Assembly (NCBI RefSeq): GCF_020400655.1
Contig: NZ_JAINRC010000009.1
Location: 310,001 to 374,000 of the forward strand
Origin: Streptomyces spinosus
GTDB lineage: Bacteria > Actinomycetota > Actinomycetes > Streptomycetales > Streptomycetaceae
DNA length: 64,000 nucleotides
Reading direction: 5' to 3'
Shown: one piece after another, positions 1-6,234 of the stretch
How the letters are laid out: each line of letters begins with the position of its first letter
How positions within the stretch are numbered: position 1 is the first letter of the stretch
Notes under the pieces: model-generated
Told to the model about the DNA's origin: nothing
Databases searched by the model: none
The model's input: the letters and a program-made list of their open reading frames with translations, nothing else
Made by a program: the position numbers and the translations under genes

Positions 1-207
1 CAGCGTGCCCGCCTCCAGCCTTCCCAGGTGGTGCCAGTGGCCCTGCTGGGCGGCGTCCACCGCGTACAGGTCCAGGGCGCCGGCCGCGACCAGCCACAGC
101 ACCTGCGGACCCTCCAGGTCCAGGCGGCCGAGACCGGCGCAGTCGAACCGCGTGCCAAGCGAGCCGAGCGCGCCCAGGACGAGGTCGCCTTCGTGTACGG
201 AGGTCAT
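1..207 (-). CDS. NHLM-type peptide export ABC protein, N-terminal fragment
   Basis: The first 69 codons of a gene that runs off the left edge. The ATG lies one base after the TGA of the upstream C39 exporter (TGAGATG), so the two genes are translationally coupled. The visible protein has a short polar start and then a beta-rich stretch (GLGRLDLEGPQVLWLVAAGA). This fits the N-terminal region of the second ABC protein of nitrile-hydratase-leader microcin (NHLM) systems, which lacks the peptidase domain and pairs with the peptidase-bearing ABC protein. No ATPase motif is inside the window, so the identity rests on gene order (precursor, HlyD, C39 ABC, this gene) and on the N-terminal pattern. 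Probable role: the second half of a heteromeric peptide exporter in the inner membrane. Confidence 0.65.
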   Translation of the reverse strand, partial: MTSVHEGDLVLGALGSLGTRFDCAGLGRLDLEGPQVLWLVAAGALDLYAVDAAQQGHWHHLGRLEAGTL

Positions 208-208
208 C

Positions 209-2431
209 TCACCGCTCCCTGACCAGCGCCGCGTACGCGCCGCCGCGCGCCACCAGCTCCCCGTGCCGCCCGCGTTCCACGACCGTGCCGTGCTGGAGGA
301 CGACGATCTCGTCGCTGTCGCGGACCGTGCTCAGCCGGTGCGCGATCACCACGCAGGCACAGCCGCGCCGCCGCAGGTTGTCCATCACGACCTGCTCGGT
401 CTCCGCGTCCAGCGCGCTGGTCACCTCGTCCAGCACGAGGATGCTCGGCCGGCGCACCAGCGCCCGCGCGATCTCCAGGCGCTGGCGCTGCCCGCCGGAG
501 AAGTTCCGGCCGTCCTGCTCGACCCTGCTGTGGATGCCGCCGGGCCGGCGCATCACCACGTCGTACAGCGCCGCGTCCTTCAGCGCCTCCACCACCGCCT
601 CGTCCGGGATCGACGGGTCCCACAGGGCCACGTTGTCGCGCACCGAGCCCTCGAAGAGGAAGACGTCCTGGTCGACGAAGGAGACGGAGGCGGCGAGCGC
701 GCCGCGCGGGATGTCCTCCAGCCGGCGGCCGTCGATGCGGATCACCCCGTCCCACGGCGTGTACAACCCCGAGATCAGCCGGGAGACCGTGGACTTGCCG
801 CTGCCCGAGCCGCCCACCAGCGCCACCTGCTGCCCGGGGCCGACGGTCAGGTCGAACCCGGTCAGCAGCGGCTGGTCCAGCGGGCTGTAGCCGAAGGTGA
901 CGTTCTCCAGCTCGACGTGCCCGTGCAGCCGCCGGGTCGAGTCGCCGCCGCCGGGGCGGGCGTAGAGCGGGTCGGCCTGGAAGTTCTCCACGTCCTTCAG
1001 CCGGGCCACGTCGGCCGCGAAGTCCTGGATCCGGCCCGCCACGCCGTTGAGCCGGGTCAGCGGCGCGGTGAAGCGGGTGACCAGCGCCTGGAACGCGACC
1101 AGCAGACCGACCGAGATGTGCCCCTCGACCGCGCGCATCCCGCCGATCCACAGGATGAGCGCGCTGTTGAAGGTGGCGAGCGTCGGCGCGACCACGCCGA
1201 GCCAGGCGCTCGGCACACCGAGCCGCTGCTGCTCCTCCAGCGTGGTGGCGTGCTGCCCGGCCCACTTGCGGAAGTAGCCGTCCTCGCCGCCGGTCGCCTT
1301 CAGCGTCTCGATCAGCTGCAGGCCGGTGTACGACGTGTTGGTGAGCCGCGCGGTGTCCGCGCGCAGTTTCGCCGTCCGGGTCGCGCGCAGCCGTACGACG
1401 AGCCGCATGGCGACCACGTTCAGCAGGGCCACGCCGATGCCGACGAAGGTCAGCTGCGGGTCGTAGGTGTAGAGCAGGACCGCGTAGAGGACGACCACGA
1501 TCGCGTCGACGCCGGCCGCCGCGAGGTCGCGGGCCAGGGTCTCGGCGACCTGGTCGTTGGACTGCAGGCGCTGCACCAGGTCGGCGGGGGAGCGCTGGGC
1601 GAAGAACGTCACCGGCAGCCGCAGCAGATGGCGCAGGAAGCGGGCGCTGGAGAGGGTGGAGGAGATGATCCGGCCGTGCAGCAGGTTGGCCTGCTGGAGC
1701 CAGGTCAGCACCAGTGTGAGCAGCACACAGGCGGCCATCGAGGCGAACAGGACGCCCAGCAGCGAGGTCTGCCCGCCGATGAGGAACGTGTCGATGTAGG
1801 TGCGGCTGAGCGCGGGCACGGCCGCGCCGACCGCCACCAGCAGCAGGCTGGCCAGCACGGCGGCGGGCAGTGTGCCCGCGGTGCCGCGCAGCCGGGCCGG
1901 CATCGCGCCGAGCACACCGGGCTTGCGCCCGCCCCTGGTGAAGCCCTCGCCGGGTTCCAGCACCAGCACCACACCGGTGAAGCTGCCGTCGAACTCCTCC
2001 ATGGGCACGAAACGGCGGCCCTTGGCGGGGTCGTTGACGTACACCCCGCGCCGGCCGAAGCGGCGGCCCATGCCGTCGTAGACGACGTAGTGGTTGAACT
2101 CCCAGAAGAGGATGGCCGGGGCCCGCACCTCGGCGAGGGCCGCCAGGTCCATCTGCATGCCCTTGGCCGTCAGGCCGTAACCGCGGGCCGCCTTGAGCAG
2201 GTTGGAGGCGCGGGAGCCGTCGCGGGAGACACCGCAGGCGATGCGCAGCTCCTCCAGCGGGACGTGCCGGCCGTAGTGGCCGAGCACCATCGCCAGGGAG
2301 GCGGCGCCGCACTCGACGGCCTCCATCTGGAGCACGGTGGGCGTACGGACCGTGCCGGTACGGGACTTGGGGACCGGCCGCTTGGCGGGGGCCGCGCGTC
2401 TGCGGCCTCGGGTCTCCTGGGCGGTGGTCAC
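209..2431 (-). CDS. C39 peptidase-containing ABC exporter (NHLM bacteriocin type)
   Basis: Membrane ABC transporter that should cut a double-glycine leader and export the freed peptide. Of 740 residues, roughly 30-150 form a C39 peptidase domain, with the nucleophile in MEAVECGAAS (Cys41), the His in FNHYVVYDG and the Asp in NDPAKGRR. The middle third is the transmembrane part, with long hydrophobic helices around 165-420. The C-terminal third is the ATPase: Walker A GGSGSGKST, signature FSGGQRQRLE, Walker B SILVLDEVTSALD and the H-loop IAHRLS. All catalytic elements are intact. I chose the GTG at 2431 because it overlaps the TGA of the upstream HlyD gene as GTGA; a TTG twelve bases upstream (2443) is open but less likely. 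The obvious substrate is the GG-leader peptide encoded 0.9 kb upstream in the same direction. Confidence 0.93.
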   Translation of the reverse strand: MTTAQETRGRRRAAPAKRPVPKSRTGTVRTPTVLQMEAVECGAASLAMVLGHYGRHVPLEELRIACGVSRDGSRASNLLKAARGYGLTAKGMQMDLAALAEVRAPAILFWEFNHYVVYDGMGRRFGRRGVYVNDPAKGRRFVPMEEFDGSFTGVVLVLEPGEGFTRGGRKPGVLGAMPARLRGTAGTLPAAVLASLLLVAVGAAVPALSRTYIDTFLIGGQTSLLGVLFASMAACVLLTLVLTWLQQANLLHGRIISSTLSSARFLRHLLRLPVTFFAQRSPADLVQRLQSNDQVAETLARDLAAAGVDAIVVVLYAVLLYTYDPQLTFVGIGVALLNVVAMRLVVRLRATRTAKLRADTARLTNTSYTGLQLIETLKATGGEDGYFRKWAGQHATTLEEQQRLGVPSAWLGVVAPTLATFNSALILWIGGMRAVEGHISVGLLVAFQALVTRFTAPLTRLNGVAGRIQDFAADVARLKDVENFQADPLYARPGGGDSTRRLHGHVELENVTFGYSPLDQPLLTGFDLTVGPGQQVALVGGSGSGKSTVSRLISGLYTPWDGVIRIDGRRLEDIPRGALAASVSFVDQDVFLFEGSVRDNVALWDPSIPDEAVVEALKDAALYDVVMRRPGGIHSRVEQDGRNFSGGQRQRLEIARALVRRPSILVLDEVTSALDAETEQVVMDNLRRRGCACVVIAHRLSTVRDSDEIVVLQHGTVVERGRHGELVARGGAYAALVRER

Positions 2432-3234
2432 GGGAGCAGCCAATCGACGGGGTGCTGGTCGGCGAGCCGGACGGAGCCGGTGGCGAGCGTCATGGAGTCG
2501 AGCCGGAACGGCGGTCCGTCCTTGGAGGACCAGCGGTAACCGCTCCTGGTCGACGAGGACGCGGCGAGTTCCACCAGGACGGCCACCGGGCGGCCCTTGC
2601 GGGTGAACTGCTCGCCGAGCTGGCTGTCGCCGAGGAACGCGGAGATCGACTGGGCGGACTGCGCCGTGCGGTCCACCGACTTCACCTCGCCGCGCAGCAC
2701 GCCGTACCGCTGCGTCGGTACGGAGGACACGGTCAGGTCGACCGCGGCGTGCGCCGGGATGGCGGCGGCGTTCTCGGCCGGCACGTACACGGTCGCGTAC
2801 AGCGGGTCGGAGGCGTGGGCGACCTTCTCGACCGCGGCGACGTCGGTGCCGGTCCGGACGATCTGGCCGAGGGTGGCGGCGAGCGTGGTGACGCGTCCGG
2901 CGGCGACCGTCCGCACCACACTCTCGCCGTTGTCCGTACGCACCTTGAGCAGGGGCGCGTTCGCGGGCAGCCGCTGGCCCTGCCGGGCGAGGACGGCCGT
3001 CACCTGTCCGGCCACCGGGCTCTGCAGCACGTAGCTGCCCTGGGCGTGGGTGAGGACGGCGGGCGCGCTCACGGTGGAGGTGACCGAGCCGGTCACCGCC
3101 CAGACGGAGGCGGCGGCCATGACGACGACGGTGACCCCGAGCGCGAGCCAGCCCTGCGGGCGGGCCAGCCGCACCGGGAGGTCCAGCTCCTCCGGTGACT
3201 GGAGCTTGGCGAGGGCCTGTTGGCGGAACTGCAC
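2428..3234 (-). CDS. HlyD-family secretion adaptor of the peptide exporter
   Basis: 268-residue periplasmic-adaptor-like protein, here facing the cell exterior of a Gram-positive. A short basic N-terminus is followed by one transmembrane helix (about residues 31-50), then a biotinyl-lipoyl-like stretch (SYVLQSPVAGQVTAVLARQGQRL begins it) and a C-terminal beta-rich domain. It is shorter than Gram-negative HlyD proteins and has little coiled coil, as usual for NHLM secretion proteins. The start is a GTG preceded by GAGGGAA seven bases upstream. Its TGA overlaps the next gene's GTG by four bases, so adaptor and exporter are coupled. It should work with both ABC proteins in exporting the peptide encoded upstream. 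Confidence 0.88.
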   Translation of the reverse strand: MQFRQQALAKLQSPEELDLPVRLARPQGWLALGVTVVVMAAASVWAVTGSVTSTVSAPAVLTHAQGSYVLQSPVAGQVTAVLARQGQRLPANAPLLKVRTDNGESVVRTVAAGRVTTLAATLGQIVRTGTDVAAVEKVAHASDPLYATVYVPAENAAAIPAHAAVDLTVSSVPTQRYGVLRGEVKSVDRTAQSAQSISAFLGDSQLGEQFTRKGRPVAVLVELAASSSTRSGYRWSSKDGPPFRLDSMTLATGSVRLADQHPVDWLLP

Positions 3235-3287
3235 GGGTCTTCCCTCACCTGTGGGAGAGATGCGGGTGTTTCAGGGCACCGATGAGC

Positions 3288-3312
3288 CCCGGAGCCGTGG
3301 GACGGCTCCGGG
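3288..3312 (-). terminator. Hairpin between precursor gene and exporter genes
   Basis: A perfect 11-bp stem (CCCGGAGCCGT with its complement) around a GGG loop, 24 bases after the precursor stop codon and upstream of the HlyD start. There is no U-run, which is normal in Streptomyces. It may work as a partial terminator or mRNA stabiliser that makes the precursor transcript more abundant than the exporter transcript. Confidence 0.7.
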
Positions 3313-3336
3313 ACGTCGGTCACACCGGGGGTGCGA

Positions 3337-3555
3337 TCAGAGACCGGCGACCAGGCCGTTGACCGGGGCGACGTTCAGGCCGGAGACGCCCTCGACGGTG
3401 CCGACGACCGTGTTGACCAGGCCGGTGACGCCCGGGGCCACCGCGTTCACGGTGCCCAGGGTGCTGTTGAGGGTGTTCACGGACAGACCGCCGGAGACGT
3501 TGTCCAGCTCGGCGTCCGAGATCTCGACGGTCTCGACCTGGGGGGTGGAGTTCAT
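3337..3555 (-). CDS. Double-glycine leader peptide, Cys-free RiPP/bacteriocin-like precursor
   Basis: 72-residue peptide. The leader (about 23 residues) is acidic and ends ISDAELDNVSGG, a classic C39 cleavage site. The 49-residue core begins LSVNTLNSTL and ends NGLVAGL. It has no Cys, six Thr, three Ser, six Asn, and many Val and Gly, with a loose repeat GTVNAV / GLVNTV / GLNVAPVNG. Streptomycete peptides with this leader are often labelled type A2 lantipeptide, but without Cys no lanthionine ring can form. The ATG at 3555 has AAGGGA nine bases upstream; an ATG at 3573 would add six residues with a weaker site. HlyD and the C39 exporter follow on the same strand. No modification enzyme is visible, though the operon continues beyond the window. 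Function of the mature peptide unknown. Confidence 0.85.
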   Translation of the reverse strand: MNSTPQVETVEISDAELDNVSGGLSVNTLNSTLGTVNAVAPGVTGLVNTVVGTVEGVSGLNVAPVNGLVAGL

Positions 3556-4023
3556 GATGGAACTTCCCTTCATATGGATATCTCACAAGGGGGGAGCGGC
3601 CCCCTCTGGGGACAGACGGACGGCCGCGACCACGGGCGCCGGGCCCCCGTCTCCGGGAGCCCGCCGGACCCCCGCGGTGCGATGGATCAAAGCACGCACG
3701 CGGGGCCCGCTTCCAATCAACCAGGGCTCCCACCTGGGCATTTGGTGCCTCAGCGGGGTCCAACCGTGCAGGTGTGCGCACGGCATGTCGGCGACTCCTT
3801 CACATGCCGCACGGCATCGCCGCGCCGGGTGCCTTGCCCCTCGGATCGCGAATCCGGCACTCCTCGCCAAAGACGTGCCGGGGGGCGCGCGGATGTGCAG
3901 ATCTCCGTACGGCCGTGACGCGCCTGGGTATTCGATGTGCAGATTCCCTGAAGGGTGGATTCCGCTTCGTGTCCGCAGCTGAGCGTGTCTGACCGGTTGC
4001 CGAGCGTGTCGGCACGGAGTTGT
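3556..4023. other. Non-coding region upstream of the precursor gene
   Basis: About 470 bases without a convincing gene. It holds an 8-bp inverted repeat (CGGCATGT at 3781-3788 and its complement at 3802-3809, 13-base spacer), a repeated GCACGGCAT around the same place, and an 11-bp direct repeat GATGTGCAGAT at 3892-3902 and 3934-3944. These look like regulator sites for the minus-strand precursor operon, but no regulator was identified. Confidence 0.5.
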
Positions 4024-4098
4024 GTCAGTCGACGTAGCGTCAGTCGACGTAGCGTCAGTCGACGTGGCGTCAGCCGACGTGGCGTCAGCCGAGAATCG
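4024..4098. repeat. 15-bp tandem repeat spanning the 3' end of the thioesterase gene
   Basis: Four units of GTCAGTCGACGTAGC (units 3 and 4 differ at one or two bases) at 4024, 4039, 4054 and 4069, plus a degenerate fifth unit at 4084 that contains the last codons and stop of the thioesterase gene. The unit length is a multiple of three, so each unit supplies a TGA in the thioesterase reading frame. Confidence 0.95.
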
Positions 4099-4498
4099 CG
4101 TAGACCGTGCTCGCCCGGGCCGCCAGCGCACCCGAGGCGGCGTCGCTCAACGTGACGTCCGCGAACGCCATCCGGCGGCCCAGCTTGGTGAGCACCGCCT
4201 CGATCAGGACGTCCGCGCCGCTCACCGCCCGCTGGAACGAGGTCGACTGCTGCACCGTCGTCATCGGCACGAACCCGCCCCGGGCGGCCGAGACCGCGAT
4301 CACCGTCGCCGTGTCGGCCGCCGCCATCAGCGCCTGTCCGGACAGTCCGCCGCCCTCCCGCGCCAGCCGGTCCGACCAGGGCAGACGCAGCACGGCCCGG
4401 TCCTCGCCCACCGCTTCGACGGTCAGGCCCAGCTCGAGCACCCAGGGGGCGAAGTTACCGGAGAGGATCTTGTCGGCTTCGGCGGTGGTCATCGTCAT
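4085..4498 (-). CDS. PaaI-family hotdog thioesterase
   Basis: 137-residue single hotdog domain, the usual length of PaaI-like acyl-CoA thioesterases. The pattern APWVLELGLTVEAVGEDRAV, then GGGLSGQALMAAADTATVIA, then TTVQQSTSFQRAV and a final GRRMAFADVTLSDA matches the family: the central helix carries the substrate-binding face and a VAxARA-like strand closes the sheet. The ATG at 4498 gives MTMTTAEADK; a second ATG at 4492 is equally possible. Neither has a clear ribosome site, and the open frame further upstream is not protein-like. The acyl-CoA substrate cannot be told from sequence. The gene stands alone on the minus strand, divergent from the S1 protease and possibly unrelated to the peptide systems on either side. 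Confidence 0.85.
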   Translation of the reverse strand: MTMTTAEADKILSGNFAPWVLELGLTVEAVGEDRAVLRLPWSDRLAREGGGLSGQALMAAADTATVIAVSAARGGFVPMTTVQQSTSFQRAVSGADVLIEAVLTKLGRRMAFADVTLSDAASGALAARASTVYAILG

Positions 4499-4688
4499 AT
4501 GGGGGATTGTTCCCGGCCGCCCGCCACGACACGCGGAGCATGGCCGGTTCCCCGCGCCGGTGCGAGCCGCGCGGAAGCGGAATTGAACACACCGCGCGGC
4601 CGGTGCGTACGTACGGCCATCCAGGCGCCCCGGTACGAACCCGATACGCACTGCCCGTCAGCGGCAGACCCCGTGGAGGTCGAGAAGT

Positions 4689-6158
4689 TTGAGTCACAAG
4701 CGAATGCCCAAGCGCAAGGCGGCGATAGCGGTGGGCGGTGTCGCGGCGCTCGGGGCGGCGGCCCTGCTGCTGCCCAACGCCAACGCCTCCCAGGACGAGG
4801 ACAACGCGACCGCGGGCGGCACGGCGGACGTGAAGACCCTGAAGGCCACGGACGCCTCCGACCTCGCCGGCCGGCTGCAGAAGATCCTCGGCGACGCCTT
4901 CGCCGGCTCCTACTACGACAGCGGCAGGCAGCAGCTCGTCGTCAACGTGGTCAGCGGCGACAACAACGTCGTCGTGCAGGCGAAGAAGGCCGGTGCGGTG
5001 GTCCGGCAGGTCGACAACAGCACCGCCGAACTCCAGGCCGCCGCGCGGACCCTGAAGGCCAGGGCGACCATTCCCGGCACCTCCTGGGCCGTCGACCCCC
5101 GCACCGACAAGGTCCTCGTCACCGCCGACTCCACCGTGACCGGCGCCAAGTGGGACAGGTTGCAGTCGGCCGTGCGCGGGCTCGGTTCCGGCACGGCGAC
5201 CCTGAAGAAGTCCTCCGGCACGTTCAAGACCTTCGTCTCCGGCGGCGACGCCATCTTCTCCCAGGTGCAGGGCGGCAGCGTCCGCTGCTCCCTCGGCTTC
5301 AACGTCACCGCCTCCGACGGCAGCCCCGCCTTCCTGACGGCCGGTCACTGCGGGGTCGCCGCCAAGCAGTGGTCGGATTCCGCGACCGGGCAGCCCATCG
5401 CCACCGTCGATCAGGCGACCTTCCCCGGCGAGGGCGACTTCTCCCTCGTCAAGTACGACGACCCGAACACCCAGGCGCCCAGCGAGGTCAACGCCGGCAA
5501 CGGCCAGACCGTCCAGATCAAGCAGGCGGCGGACGCCACCGTCGGCGAGACCGTGTTCCGGATGGGCTCCACCACCGGGCTGCACGACGGCCAGGTCACC
5601 GGTCTCGACGCCACCGTCAACTTCCAGAGCGAGACCGACCCGAACGGCGTCGACACCGTCACCGGCCTCATCCAGACCAACGTCTGCGCCGAGGCCGGCG
5701 ACAGCGGCGGCTCCCTGTTCACCCAGGACGGCAGCGCCCTCGGCCTCACCTCCGGCGGCAGCGGCGACTGCACCAACGGCGGCGAGACCTTCTTCCAGCC
5801 GGTCACCACCGCCCTCCAGGCCACGGGCGCGACGCTCGGCGACGGCGGCGGGGGCGGCGGCAACGGAGCGGGCGACCAGGCCGGCGCCGGTGACCAGGCG
5901 GGCGCGGGCGACCAGTCCGGGGCCGGTGCCGGTGATCAGGCGGGCGCGGGCGACCAGTCCGGGGCCGGTGCCGGTGATCAGGCGGGCGCGGGCGACCAGT
6001 CCGGTGCGGGTGCCGGTGATCAGGCGGGCGCGGGGGACCAGGCAGGCGCCGGCGGTCACCAGGCCGGTGCCGGCGGTGACCAAATCGGGGGCGGCGCCGA
6101 TCCGTCCGGTGCCGGCGCGGCGGACGACGGGTCGTCGTCCCTCACCGGCTCCCACTGA
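4689..6158 (+). CDS. Secreted S1 serine protease (streptogrisin-like) with repetitive C-terminal tail
   Basis: 489 residues. A basic start followed by a hydrophobic stretch and LLLPNANA-SQ is a Sec signal peptide (about residues 1-34). A propeptide of about 150 residues follows, then a chymotrypsin-fold domain with His220 (TAGHCG), Asp250 (EGDFSLVKYD) and Ser339 (GDSGGS), so the triad is complete. Cys pairs flank the His and the Ser, as in streptogrisins. From about residue 388 the chain is a low-complexity Gly/Ala/Asp/Gln tail with three perfect 14-residue repeats, an unusual extension for this family. The TTG start is supported by GGAGGT eight bases upstream. The gene stands alone and converges on a PP2C gene. 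Family knowledge predicts autocatalytic maturation outside the cell. Confidence 0.93.
   Translation: MSHKRMPKRKAAIAVGGVAALGAAALLLPNANASQDEDNATAGGTADVKTLKATDASDLAGRLQKILGDAFAGSYYDSGRQQLVVNVVSGDNNVVVQAKKAGAVVRQVDNSTAELQAAARTLKARATIPGTSWAVDPRTDKVLVTADSTVTGAKWDRLQSAVRGLGSGTATLKKSSGTFKTFVSGGDAIFSQVQGGSVRCSLGFNVTASDGSPAFLTAGHCGVAAKQWSDSATGQPIATVDQATFPGEGDFSLVKYDDPNTQAPSEVNAGNGQTVQIKQAADATVGETVFRMGSTTGLHDGQVTGLDATVNFQSETDPNGVDTVTGLIQTNVCAEAGDSGGSLFTQDGSALGLTSGGSGDCTNGGETFFQPVTTALQATGATLGDGGGGGGNGAGDQAGAGDQAGAGDQSGAGAGDQAGAGDQSGAGAGDQAGAGDQSGAGAGDQAGAGDQAGAGGHQAGAGGDQIGGGADPSGAGAADDGSSSLTGSH
5898..6023 (+). repeat. 42-bp tandem repeat in the protease tail
   Basis: Three consecutive near-identical 42-bp units (5898-5939, 5940-5981, 5982-6023), each encoding AGAGDQSGAGAGDQ, flanked by partial copies. 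They form a flexible hydrophilic C-terminal extension of the S1 protease and are a likely length-variable site. Confidence 0.95.
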
Positions 6159-6189
6159 CCGGCCGCACTCCCGCTGACCGGTCCTCCCA

Positions 6190-6231
6190 CCGGCCGGCCC
6201 GGCCCTCCGGCGGGAGGGCCGGGCCGGCCGG
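6190..6231. terminator. Bidirectional terminator, 19-bp perfect hairpin
   Basis: A perfect 19-bp GC-only-rich stem with a four-base loop (6209-6212) lies between the stop codons of the convergent protease (6158) and PP2C (6235) genes. It should end transcripts from both sides. Confidence 0.92.
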
Positions 6232-6234
6232 GCG

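Noticed and set aside
5..2539. 844-codon plus-strand frame opposite the exporter
   Set aside because: Shadow of the C39 ABC exporter on the minus strand, whose motifs are unmistakable.
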